From: a virus
Reading direction: 5' to 3' (one strand)
Virus record (IMG/VR): IMGVR_UViG_3300037961_001960
Coordinates: 1-26,266 of that record
Length of the DNA stretch: 26,266 nucleotides
The translations under genes were made by a program, and so were the position numbers. Each line of letters opens with the position of its first letter. The first letter of the stretch is position 1. The notes under the pieces were generated by a model. It was not told the DNA's origin. It was given only the letters and a program-made list of their open reading frames with translations, and made no database searches. Shown here one piece after another: positions 11,871 to 21,322 of this stretch.

Positions 11871-14800
11871 GACCAGTGCTTTTTCTGAGACCAGAATCCG
11901 ATCTGAACCTAGATAGTTTCTCTTCGACATCTACGCCCTTACCTTCACGCCAGTAAAGAAGTTTACCGATGATTGGGAAATACTTTAGGCTTCTGGCTTC
12001 GATTAGCTTGATGCCGTCCACTTGACCCAGCTTTCCTCTCAACAAGTCAGTTCCGATATCATCTATGATGCTGGCTTGAGGGGGGAGAATTGTTTTTATC
12101 ACAGCCTCTCCGATACCCTTATCTCTAGCTGTAATAGTTGTATACTTTGTGATGCCAAATATTCTTAGGAAGTGATTCCACCAGAAGTCCTCGTCATCTA
12201 TCTCTCTGTTAAACAAGATCGCCTTTAGCACATCGGCTGATCCATTAGCTAATGCACCAAAAGCCAAGATTCGCATTAAATCCACACTTCCCTCTGAAAA
12301 CATTTTAACATTCCCTGTCTTTGCACCCTGATATATTTTTGCAAAAGCTCTTTCGCGGACAAAGTTAAACTGTTTTATGGTATAGGATTTTAAGCTGTAA
12401 ACTATTCGTAGATTTGGATTAGAGGCATAGGTCTCTGGCATCTCTGTAAGAGATATGGGAGCTACATCGGCTAGCTCATTATACAGTGCCTCAATGACAA
12501 AATCGCTTTTTACTCCATTCTGGAGGTCTGCAATTGTTTTGAAAGCATCGTTGCCCTGCGTTCTTTTTAATCTAGTAAGAGTTTTTTGATATGCTTTGCT
12601 GTTTTGATTTGATTTAGCTCCCTTTTGGAGAACTCGGTAAGCCGCATTTATGTTTGTATTTTTGGCGAGCCTATCCATTGCCGTGAGACCAGTTATCTTG
12701 AATACTTTATCTACAGACTTTCCAAAAAATCCCACTCCGTCCTTGGTTTCTATGGTAACCAAGTCCTTGGCTATTCCCAAATCCTCTGTGGTGATTACCT
12801 TTGAACCAAAAGCCGCACGAATTGTAGGAAGCAATCCGTTCTGAACCATTGTGAAGTAAAAGTCTCCCAGCTGGGTTAAGGTAGAGCCAGTGTTGCCCAT
12901 CGTTGCTAGGTATCCAGCGTTTTTCATACCCTTCACAAATCCATACTGACGACCATGCTGACCAAATCTAGCTTGAACAGCTCCCTGAATGACATCTATT
13001 TGATCCTGCCGTAGTCTACCTTGACTTGCCAGCTGATCCATTGTTTGTCCAAGCGTTCCAGCTACCTGTGTTCTTCCCACAGTCCTGCCAGACTGGGCAT
13101 CCCCTATGAGCCTTTTGGTTTCTATGGTGTTTACCATGCGTTCTATATATTCATCAAGTGCCACTTGGGGTTCTGCATAATACTTGAGTTCACTTGTTCT
13201 GACAAAGTCCTTGCGTCTTTCCTTTAGGTTCTTCGGCTGGCTGATGCCACCCCTATACATTTTAGAACGAGCTAACTTCTCATACATTTTTTGGCGTTCT
13301 ACTGGAGTAAGCCTTTGACCAGTTGTGGCTTCGTGCCGTCTGATCTCTTCATCAATGCCCACTGTTTGACCAATGGACTTCTTGAAGCCCTCTAAGTCCT
13401 TCATTAGTCTTGGGAAGTAATTTTCTATGTAGTTCATATCAAGCCCCAGTGCCTGATATTCGTCTTTCAGCTGTTCTAAAACATTGCGAACCTCTTGGTA
13501 GCTGCGAACCATATTGTATTTTTCTAGAATCTGGAGTCCCTCGTTAGACAAACCCCTTGCTCTTTCTATATCGCTAGCAGTGTATTCTCTGGGTTCTCTC
13601 TTCTTTCTAGGTCTTTTCTTTTGCTCTCGGATATCTGTAGATTTTTCACTAAAAGTTCCCCTATTCCCTATAGCTGACTTTATCATGCTAGGAGAAAATA
13701 CAGCTAGCGTTTCGTGTTCTGCGTCGGAACCCTTTGCAGATGCCTCTTCGGAAAGAAGCATTGTGTCATACCCCTTGGTCTTCAAGAAGTCCACCATGGG
13801 CTTGTTTTCATAAACAGTCCAGTTGCCAACCCTGTATCTACCTTGTTGTATTAGTTGGTTTACTGCGTCTACTTCTCTTTTTTTGCCAGTTTTTTTAGCT
13901 TCCCTCAGAACAAAGTCCTCGGCTATTTTGAAATCAACTCTGGGATCAAATATTTTTTTAGAATTTAAATACACTGGGTATATAGCTGTATCAATAACAT
14001 CTTCGCTCATCCTAGATTTTCTGGGATGCTTTGCATACATTTCTTCGTAGTATGGACTTATGCCTCCAGCTGTGGTGTCTTCTTCTCTTTGAACACGATC
14101 CCAGTCTACGGAACGCTCCCACGCCTTATCCTCTTCGCGATTTCTTCTTGCCCTTTCTTCTCGTTCCTTGATTCCAGCTGGGCTTTTTCTGTCTCGTATT
14201 CCACCAGTTCCCCTGACCCAGTTTTCTGCAAACTCTGGGTTTGTGCTAAAAAATATTAATCCCTCTGATCTAGCTGACTTAAAGGAAGTTATGTCATCCT
14301 GCTTGCTTCCATGATAAAGAACCATTGGATCACCATTTTCAAACTTAAGCACGCCATTTCCAAACCACTTTTGAAATGCCTTGTTTCCGCGAACTTTTTG
14401 TTTCTTGGGCTTTCTAAGAATAGTTTCTTGTAATTCTTGAGGAGTAACTTCTTTTGCATCAGTTGCCTCTTCGACATCTTGTTCAGCACCAAGCTCTTCA
14501 GCTGTCTCAGCTGTAAACTCCTTCATGTTTCTATAGTCAAGCAGAGGACCTTCGTATTCTGGGTCGCTCATTCTTTGCTCTATCTCGGATAGGGTTAGCG
14601 GAGGAGTCTGTGCAGTCCCAGTAAAGGGATCGACAAATATATATTTTGTTGTTCTTGGTTTCTGCTGTTTGTCTTGTCGCAACACATCAACCCCAGCTTG
14701 CATCTGCTCTGCCGTAGCTGGCTTCTTCAGTAGTGCTTTCTCTCTGGCTATAGCATCGTTGATTTGCTTTTGGGTTGTTTGTTTTAGGTCTGTTCCACGA

Positions 14801-17703
14801 TATGGTCGATAAGTTTGCTGACTTCCAGCTAGCTTTGCCCCAAGAACCTTCTCGCTTTTATTTTTATTTCTTGCTTCTTTTCTAAAAGCATCCATGTATT
14901 TTTCAGAAAGGATTTCAGAAATGTTAATCCTTCTGTCTGGAGTCCCCAAAAACTTTCCTTCAACTCCCACATTATATGTGCTGTGCATATTGGAATCTGT
15001 CCCAAATTTTCCATTGGGTTCAAATACGGCATATATGTCACGAATGCCAAAATTGTTTTTGACCAAGTGACCATCTCTGAATTCATTTTCAGAAGGTAGA
15101 ATGTTCTTTATATCATTCCAAAGTTTTTCGCTAGTTGCTCCTTGTTGATTTACTGCATCTTGTCTTTTCTTTATGAATTTAGATACTTCTTTTCTGGCTA
15201 GGGAATTTATGTATGATTCTCTTTGATCCTTTGAGTCCAAGTCCTTTGTGAGAGCTTCGATATTTCTTCCCAAAGTATTGTCCGCAGTATTTTTGCTTTG
15301 CAAAAGGTTATCTATAAACTGCTCTAGAGAACCTTGGGATGCTATTATGTTGTCGTAAACGATTGCAGAAAACTCTTTGTTGAAGAAATGCATACTCTGG
15401 GGTTCTCCAGAAATCATAAAAATCAAATCAGCTTTAGATACTTTTCTGGCAATGTCCTCGTCACTAGTAGCCCAAACATATTTTTCTCTTCCCTTTGCTG
15501 TGCTTTTAGCAAATCCAAGACCAGCATCCAAGTCATATACTTTATTTGAGACTGGACTTGTGTAGTCTCCTATTCCCAGCTGATCTGCTTGCCAGAAAAT
15601 AACATTTTTGTTTTTTGCTACAGCATCATTTATTACTGAAATAATATCAACGGAATCCTGATCAGTAATGTTGGATAAATTTTCTGGAGTTGAACTAAAC
15701 TCAACCCTAGGAGCTAGCGTCAAATCTTTGAGCGTAAATTTGCTCGCCCTTATGGGTTCTAGTATTGTATTGTCCCCCTCGACTCCACTTTGAATTAATG
15801 CCCCATCTGCACCAGTAAGTGCCTCTGGTGTTCCAGCAAACCTAGCAAATGCATTCAGCTGTTCAATGACTTCGGCATCTGTCTCTGCTTGTTTGAAGAT
15901 ACCATCTATACCAAGAAGCCTCATGGCTTGATTAATCCAGAGCTTTATTCTTGTTCTGGTATTCAAGTCCAAGGTGGTGTATTGCCTAGAAAGTTCACCC
16001 ACTGTTTGTGCAAGGAACTCTTCGTTTTGAATGTTTGTATCATACTGGGATACAAAATCCTTCAGCTGTTCGTTTATAGACGATCCGTCAACAGAACCAC
16101 GAATGACGCTATCGAACATATCCCTTGTTAGGACTTGCAGTTCTTGGTCTGTTTTGACTGCCCTACCAATAATGGCATGAAAGTATTCGTGACCCACTGT
16201 AGAAGCGTCCGCTTGTGTAGCTGATATTGTTATTACATTTGCGTTTGGATCGTATTGAGAGTTGCCCTCCTCAACTATCTCTATTCTGGTATTTAACCCC
16301 CTTTGCTTGAGGGCTTCTCTTGCGGATTCAATCTGAGATGTTATCAGCTGGGCATCTGGATTCGTATCAAGCAGTAGCTTTTCGCTGGACGAAAAGTTGA
16401 TCTCTGGCTGTATCTGAGCTTTTTTCTCAAGAGCCTTTTGTGTGCTTTGTGGAAGAGATTCGGAAAGTTCGTTAGCATTAGCCAAAGCCAAAGAAAGTGT
16501 CTCGTAATCCTTGGGACTAGTTTTCTTCAATTTTTGCATTGAAGTCTGAAAATCTAATATTCTTTTTCTAAGGTCCTTTGTTTTTACGCCTACATCTAGC
16601 TCATATTTTCTGAACGCCCTTACTATATCCTTTCCTGCACGACCCAGTCTTCGACTGAGAGGAGTAAGAGATTTGGAAACAAAATTGTTCCATTTGTTGG
16701 GATCGGTAATCCTTTGCTGTTGGGCAGTGTCCGCTTCTGGGATGGCATTATTTTCAATTGCAACCTCGGTTAACTTGCTTCCAATGTCTGGATCAATCAC
16801 ATCCTTGGGATTTATGCTTCCGTCCTGAATGCCAGCTGCTAGTCGATCTGCTTGAGTAAACTTTCGTTGAACAGTATCTACACCCATGTTTACTCCTCCG
16901 CCCACAAGAAAGCCTATAAGGGCAGATTCAGCCATTCCAGCTGTAAATGGGCGGTTGGGGTCATACTTCCTTGCTTCCGCAGCAATAGCGTTAATTATGC
17001 CTGACTGGGTGGCTTCTGTTAAACCTTCACCTACCCCTGCCATAGCATATTGTTTGATGCGGTTCATAACCTGCCCAGCTGGGATAGGACCTCGCATAAA
17101 TGGTCGAAGTATTAATCCAGCTCCCAAGCGTTCAGCTAAAGCAATGGGTATCGCACCAATAGCACCAGCCCTGTTGGATTCAGCCATTTGTTCGTCCGAA
17201 GCAGTTTCAGAAGTTACGCCCTGCGTTGCTAAGTAATCGTCGCGAACCTGTTGTCCAGCTGAAGATAGAAAGAAAGCATTTGCTGCTGCTTTTGTAGCCA
17301 GCCCACCCCTTCTTGAAACTAATGCTGCGGCTAAATATGGAACAGTGCTTCCGAAGCCAGAGGCGATCTTATATGCAAAATCCGATTGAATCTCGTCTGG
17401 AGCGTCGCCCATAATGACATCGTTTATATCTTCCCTGTAGTCCCCAATCTTTCTAGCTAGATTGTAGTTCCCAGTGAACTCTCCTATAGCCGAAGCAAAG
17501 CCCTCTCCAGCACCCAGCGTAATATCTACAGCTGTAGCTGGGACAGTTCTTAGATAGTCCGTAAAGGCTATACCCCTCTGAGCTGGGGGCAATGTATCTT
17601 GCACAAATGAACTATATTCATCGTTGGATAATATAGTAAATGGTTGTGTTTGAGCGTTGCCCCTGAAGGACTCATACTCTTCTCTAGTGAGAATATCAGC
17701 CAT
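11857..17703 (-). CDS. Giant polyvalent internal virion protein (1948 aa)
   Basis: A very large protein of the 'polyvalent' kind that phages pack in the virion and inject with DNA. Order of parts: N-terminal region with small hydrophobic segments (about 50-290); a zincin-like motif HEYFH at 505-509; a domain near 690-800 with VIFWQADQLGIGDYTSP and LDAGLGF typical of large polyvalent-associated domains; an ADP-ribosyltransferase-like domain (about 1108-1350) with KWFGNG, YHGS (Y1130-H1131-G1132), IFFSTNPEFAENW and closing SPSMIKSAIGNRGTF; and a long helical C-terminal region ending LKYFPIIGKLLYWREGKG. Virion ejection and enzyme activities are inferred from family resemblance. It begins 2 bp after the 693-aa gene and is the last gene of the late block. 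Confidence 0.85.
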   Translation of the reverse strand: MADILTREEYESFRGNAQTQPFTILSNDEYSSFVQDTLPPAQRGIAFTDYLRTVPATAVDITLGAGEGFASAIGEFTGNYNLARKIGDYREDINDVIMGDAPDEIQSDFAYKIASGFGSTVPYLAAALVSRRGGLATKAAANAFFLSSAGQQVRDDYLATQGVTSETASDEQMAESNRAGAIGAIPIALAERLGAGLILRPFMRGPIPAGQVMNRIKQYAMAGVGEGLTEATQSGIINAIAAEARKYDPNRPFTAGMAESALIGFLVGGGVNMGVDTVQRKFTQADRLAAGIQDGSINPKDVIDPDIGSKLTEVAIENNAIPEADTAQQQRITDPNKWNNFVSKSLTPLSRRLGRAGKDIVRAFRKYELDVGVKTKDLRKRILDFQTSMQKLKKTSPKDYETLSLALANANELSESLPQSTQKALEKKAQIQPEINFSSSEKLLLDTNPDAQLITSQIESAREALKQRGLNTRIEIVEEGNSQYDPNANVITISATQADASTVGHEYFHAIIGRAVKTDQELQVLTRDMFDSVIRGSVDGSSINEQLKDFVSQYDTNIQNEEFLAQTVGELSRQYTTLDLNTRTRIKLWINQAMRLLGIDGIFKQAETDAEVIEQLNAFARFAGTPEALTGADGALIQSGVEGDNTILEPIRASKFTLKDLTLAPRVEFSSTPENLSNITDQDSVDIISVINDAVAKNKNVIFWQADQLGIGDYTSPVSNKVYDLDAGLGFAKSTAKGREKYVWATSDEDIARKVSKADLIFMISGEPQSMHFFNKEFSAIVYDNIIASQGSLEQFIDNLLQSKNTADNTLGRNIEALTKDLDSKDQRESYINSLARKEVSKFIKKRQDAVNQQGATSEKLWNDIKNILPSENEFRDGHLVKNNFGIRDIYAVFEPNGKFGTDSNMHSTYNVGVEGKFLGTPDRRINISEILSEKYMDAFRKEARNKNKSEKVLGAKLAGSQQTYRPYRGTDLKQTTQKQINDAIAREKALLKKPATAEQMQAGVDVLRQDKQQKPRTTKYIFVDPFTGTAQTPPLTLSEIEQRMSDPEYEGPLLDYRNMKEFTAETAEELGAEQDVEEATDAKEVTPQELQETILRKPKKQKVRGNKAFQKWFGNGVLKFENGDPMVLYHGSKQDDITSFKSARSEGLIFFSTNPEFAENWVRGTGGIRDRKSPAGIKEREERARRNREEDKAWERSVDWDRVQREEDTTAGGISPYYEEMYAKHPRKSRMSEDVIDTAIYPVYLNSKKIFDPRVDFKIAEDFVLREAKKTGKKREVDAVNQLIQQGRYRVGNWTVYENKPMVDFLKTKGYDTMLLSEEASAKGSDAEHETLAVFSPSMIKSAIGNRGTFSEKSTDIREQKKRPRKKREPREYTASDIERARGLSNEGLQILEKYNMVRSYQEVRNVLEQLKDEYQALGLDMNYIENYFPRLMKDLEGFKKSIGQTVGIDEEIRRHEATTGQRLTPVERQKMYEKLARSKMYRGGISQPKNLKERRKDFVRTSELKYYAEPQVALDEYIERMVNTIETKRLIGDAQSGRTVGRTQVAGTLGQTMDQLASQGRLRQDQIDVIQGAVQARFGQHGRQYGFVKGMKNAGYLATMGNTGSTLTQLGDFYFTMVQNGLLPTIRAAFGSKVITTEDLGIAKDLVTIETKDGVGFFGKSVDKVFKITGLTAMDRLAKNTNINAAYRVLQKGAKSNQNSKAYQKTLTRLKRTQGNDAFKTIADLQNGVKSDFVIEALYNELADVAPISLTEMPETYASNPNLRIVYSLKSYTIKQFNFVRERAFAKIYQGAKTGNVKMFSEGSVDLMRILAFGALANGSADVLKAILFNREIDDEDFWWNHFLRIFGITKYTTITARDKGIGEAVIKTILPPQASIIDDIGTDLLRGKLGQVDGIKLIEARSLKYFPIIGKLLYWREGKGVDVEEKLSRFRSDSGLRKSTGLRER

Positions 17704-17705
17704 AT

Positions 17706-19787
17706 TTATCTAGTTCTTGCAGCCATTATTTCTGCAAATTTTTCTTTGCTCATCCAGTCGATGTGTTCTATTTGACCATTTTTCTTTTGGAAAACTCTTC
17801 CATCATCGGCTCGAATAATTCCACCTTCTGGTTGATTATTCATTTCTCTGCGAACAGTGGGAGGAGCTTGCAAGAAATAATCTGCATTAGGAAGTTCTTC
17901 AAGTCTTTGATATAGATCGGAATCTGGATGAAGTGGATGTAACTTATCTGCAAAAATAGAAACATCTTCTACCTTAGAAAATGTTCCAGTCATTGGATCA
18001 TATTGAATGGGCATTATCTGCTCAACATTTTCAACAAACTGTCTTAATTCTTTTGCAGATGGCTCTTCAACTTCTTCTGGCTTGAGCAAATCTCTTTCTG
18101 CTTCAATTAAATCAATTTCACTTTTCCTCAATCCAATTTCCGCAGCTCTATCTGCAATAGCTTGCCTATTTCTTTCTCTTTTGAGTTCACCCATTTCTGA
18201 GGTAGCCGCAGCTTTCGCTTCCGACCTATTCATTCCCTCTTCCTGATACTTTCTTACAAGACCATTATACATCTTTCTTTCTGCCTTGTTTCGATCATTA
18301 GCTGGAACTGTTTTGCCCTCGTAGTTTGTGAAAGTAGGGGTATTGAAATCAACTTCAGGTTGTGATCTATCTTCTATGCCATCTTGATTTCTGTCTTGGA
18401 ACTCTGTTGTCTCGGCTTGAGTTACTATATTTCCAGACCTGTCATTAACTTTTGGAAAACCCCCTCTATCCATATTAGGATTGAAGCCAGCTGGAGCAGC
18501 TGGAGCATTATTCATTTGATAATTATCGTATATATCCTGACTGAACTCCTTAGAGTATCCAGTTTCGGGATCAAAAGTGCGTCCCATGGAAGCCGCGAAA
18601 TCTTTGGCTTGTGCAATTTGTTGCGGAGAGATGCCTTCTTCGCTATCCCTAGCTCTCTCAAAGTTCTCTTGAGGAGAAAGCCTTGGGGCAGATGGAGCTT
18701 CTGGAGCTTCTGGAGCTTGTCTGCTAAAGAACTCTTCCTGCAAAGCCTTTCTAGCTCTTTCGTCAGCACCATCAAAATCTTTAAAGACTGATTCCCTAGC
18801 GGCATTTTGTAGTTCAGAATATCGCCTTATGTATTCCTCTTGGCTCATGGGCTTTGCAAAAGGAACTTGTTGTTTTATGGGCTGGAAGTCTCTAGTAGTC
18901 CCAGCTCCATCTACAGTGTAGCCAGTATTGATAGCAGCATCATTGCCATACATGACATTTCCTTGTTGGTCTATAAACTGTCTTAGACCTTCAGCTGGAG
19001 TTCCAGAAATCATAGGGGCATTTGCCACCTGCATGTCCTTGTTCATCTGAGCAATTTGCTCATCAGTCATTTCGACAGCATCCTTATAGCGATCACCAGC
19101 CTTAACTCCAAAAAGTTTACCATCTCTTTCAAAACTTGATTCAAATATTTCTGGGTTGGCGGTGGCTTCTGGATTAGCCAGCATTTCTTTTGGGGGAGTA
19201 AGCGTTTCGTCCAGAGTCTTGTATCCTACAATTGTTTTTTCTGGAACTTTTATTTCCATTGGACCACCATAAGGACTACCTGACATGCTTCTGGTCTTCA
19301 ATACATCTTCATAGATTGGCTCGTTTGGATTAAAACCCTGATCTATCAGAGCTTGATCCTTCTTCTGCTTTTCCATATAATCTATATTGTCAGGTGCAAA
19401 AAAATTCGCTGCTTTTTTGCTAATACCAAAACGATCATTGAGATATTTTCCAAATAAATATGAAGAAAGACCAGTAGTTGTTACAGCTAAACCTGTTGGG
19501 TTAGCCAAACCTCTACCAAGCATTGCAAATTTTGGAAACTGTTGGAGGAGCTTTCCCAAGCCAACCGATCCCCCTGTAATTAAGCCTTCTGTCGCTAAAT
19601 TTTTTGCTAATTTTTTTTCTGGCTCAAAAATCGAATTAGAAGTTTCTGGAGACTGTGTAACTTCCTGAGACTGTGGAGATTGCTGAGACTGTTGAGCATC
19701 CTTAGCTGCCTGAGCCAATTCCTCTTGAGACTTGGTCAATTGCTTGTTTGTTTTATATTGATCTCCGTATGTAAATCCTTCTGCCAT
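17706..19787 (-). CDS. Probable internal virion protein (693 aa)
   Basis: I do not recognise a named family. The N-terminus is Gln/Ser rich (SQQSPQSQEVTQSPE), followed by a hydrophobic glycine-rich stretch (about 65-125, LITGGSVGLGKLL and TGLSSYLFGKYL). Then come long low-complexity regions with Ala/Pro/Glu repeats (APEAPEAPSAPR) and charged helices. Its position directly before the polyvalent protein, as with the paired inner-core proteins of podoviruses, suggests it is packaged and ejected together with it. The last ~80 residues (VFQKKNGQIEHIDWMSKEKF) look more globular. Confidence 0.72.
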   Translation of the reverse strand: MAEGFTYGDQYKTNKQLTKSQEELAQAAKDAQQSQQSPQSQEVTQSPETSNSIFEPEKKLAKNLATEGLITGGSVGLGKLLQQFPKFAMLGRGLANPTGLAVTTTGLSSYLFGKYLNDRFGISKKAANFFAPDNIDYMEKQKKDQALIDQGFNPNEPIYEDVLKTRSMSGSPYGGPMEIKVPEKTIVGYKTLDETLTPPKEMLANPEATANPEIFESSFERDGKLFGVKAGDRYKDAVEMTDEQIAQMNKDMQVANAPMISGTPAEGLRQFIDQQGNVMYGNDAAINTGYTVDGAGTTRDFQPIKQQVPFAKPMSQEEYIRRYSELQNAARESVFKDFDGADERARKALQEEFFSRQAPEAPEAPSAPRLSPQENFERARDSEEGISPQQIAQAKDFAASMGRTFDPETGYSKEFSQDIYDNYQMNNAPAAPAGFNPNMDRGGFPKVNDRSGNIVTQAETTEFQDRNQDGIEDRSQPEVDFNTPTFTNYEGKTVPANDRNKAERKMYNGLVRKYQEEGMNRSEAKAAATSEMGELKRERNRQAIADRAAEIGLRKSEIDLIEAERDLLKPEEVEEPSAKELRQFVENVEQIMPIQYDPMTGTFSKVEDVSIFADKLHPLHPDSDLYQRLEELPNADYFLQAPPTVRREMNNQPEGGIIRADDGRVFQKKNGQIEHIDWMSKEKFAEIMAARTR

Positions 19788-19810
19788 CGTTTTATTGTAT
19801 CATAGGGGGT

Positions 19811-20407
19811 TTAAGTAATTGGTGTGGTTCTGAGGGTCACAGTAACCTTCACATCGTAGCCCACATTGTTGTTATAGATATCCCCAGAACTTCCTGAAAT
19901 ATCTACAATATGACCACAAACCTTGGGTTCTGTAAAATTGTGGGTAACTGTCTCGTTAAAAGTTTTTGTGTTAGAAAATGGGGCTGTAGCAGGGGGTCTA
20001 GGGGTAGAGCCATCACTTTGAAAGTTTTTTATTAAATTTCCATCTATAGTAATATTTAATGTGTCAAAACCTGCCCCATAGGTGTCTGCCCTGCCATATA
20101 CTTGGATATCTATTTTTTCTGCACAAGGAGTTACTCCAAATTTTATTCCTCCATCTAGTCTTGGGTTGTCTTTAAATTCGTTAGCTGGTGGTCCTCCAGT
20201 AGTTCCCAGTGCTTGATATATGTTAAATATATTGTCTCCAGTAAAAGAAGGATCACCTGCAGTAGCGGCTACTTTTGGAGTAGTAGTGGCTTCTCCACTA
20301 AATATCGGATCGGTAAAATTTTTGTAAGGCTCGTCATCATTAACGCACTTGGGATCAGTGCCAGTTTCTACCAATATGGGTTTTAGTAATATAATTTCAT
20401 CGCTCAT
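19811..20407 (-). CDS. Predicted structural/appendage protein (198 aa)
   Basis: No family recognised. Composition is typical of phage surface proteins: Thr, Gly, Asn and Asp rich with predicted beta strands (KIDIQVYGRADTYGAGFDTL, DVKVTVTLRTTPIT). Three cysteines are spaced through it. Its start codon overlaps the stop of the 303-aa gene (shared base at 20407). It belongs to a set of three consecutive genes with similar composition. Confidence 0.7.
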   Translation of the reverse strand: MSDEIILLKPILVETGTDPKCVNDDEPYKNFTDPIFSGEATTTPKVAATAGDPSFTGDNIFNIYQALGTTGGPPANEFKDNPRLDGGIKFGVTPCAEKIDIQVYGRADTYGAGFDTLNITIDGNLIKNFQSDGSTPRPPATAPFSNTKTFNETVTHNFTEPKVCGHIVDISGSSGDIYNNNVGYDVKVTVTLRTTPIT

Positions 20408-21318
20408 TAGTCTGCAACTGGTTTGCTCATGAGTATATAGGCAGTAGAAGCAACTCCATTATGGCATACCTTTACCTCTCGTATCTTCATGCAGTCGTCA
20501 TCTTTTGCGTCAGCTGGTAAGTCTGCAAGTTCAAGCTCCACCCTAACCCCAGTATCGTCTGCCATCTCAAATTTTTTTACTGAAAAAGCACCACCCCCAG
20601 TTTTGTTTCCCAGTGTTACAGTTTCAGTTGCAGCGTCCCAGTCTTCGTATGCTGGCGATACTTCTTTTGATCTAAGATATGGTCCAGTGTGAACTTGAGT
20701 AACATACACCCTTCTGATGTTACTGAAACTAGTAGCTCTAACAGTTCCTATGTGGAAGCAGAATATTGGATTATCTTCCTTAAGGTCAGAAAAACCTATC
20801 TTGTCGTCCATATTATCTGATTCTATTGCGAATATACGACTACTCGCATTAACTATATTTGAATACTGTCTAGTGCTAGAATCTCTCCCAAAAGTAACTT
20901 TTCCGTATACTATAAATTCTTTAAATCCATCGCTAACTGGGAAATCTCCAGTCTCGTTTTGATTCATGCTAATTGATTGACTCAACGGATTACTGCTGGG
21001 GCGAACTATAGGAGCATCTAAAGTAAAGCTTCCGCTGTTTACAGAGATAGTAAAACTACTCGCAGGTATAACAATTCCATCAGAACCCTGCGTTGGGGCT
21101 GTTCCATTTATTTTAATTGCAAATTCATCATCCGCAGTTCCAGTGTCTCCATTGGGGTCTGAATCTCCATCTGAAGAATCCCTTGCAATTCCACCAGAAG
21201 CGTTGCTCCCATAAAAATTGGGAGTAGGAGAATAAATAACCTGATTCAAGACATGTTTATTTCTGGGTCTTGTTATTCTATCAAAAGTAGCATCAAATTT
21301 TTGAAATTCACTGGACAT
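20407..21318 (-). CDS. Predicted structural/appendage protein (303 aa)
   Basis: No family recognised. A beta-rich protein with an acidic Asp-rich loop near residues 47-65 (DSSDGDSDPNGDTGTADDE) that could bind calcium, and segments such as VTQVHTGPYLRSKEVSPAY and GRVTFGR-like strands. Likely part of the tail or baseplate. Four bp separate it from the 451-aa gene. Confidence 0.7.
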   Translation of the reverse strand: MSSEFQKFDATFDRITRPRNKHVLNQVIYSPTPNFYGSNASGGIARDSSDGDSDPNGDTGTADDEFAIKINGTAPTQGSDGIVIPASSFTISVNSGSFTLDAPIVRPSSNPLSQSISMNQNETGDFPVSDGFKEFIVYGKVTFGRDSSTRQYSNIVNASSRIFAIESDNMDDKIGFSDLKEDNPIFCFHIGTVRATSFSNIRRVYVTQVHTGPYLRSKEVSPAYEDWDAATETVTLGNKTGGGAFSVKKFEMADDTGVRVELELADLPADAKDDDCMKIREVKVCHNGVASTAYILMSKPVAD

Positions 21319-21322
21319 AAAA

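Noticed and set aside
18690-18720. Short tandem repeat GGAGCTTCT
   Set aside because: Encodes an Ala-Pro-Glu linker in the 693-aa virion protein.
19055-19075. Minus-strand CTGATGAG in the 693-aa gene
   Set aside because: Codes for Thr-Asp-Glu in a conserved frame; no GAAA or helix partners.
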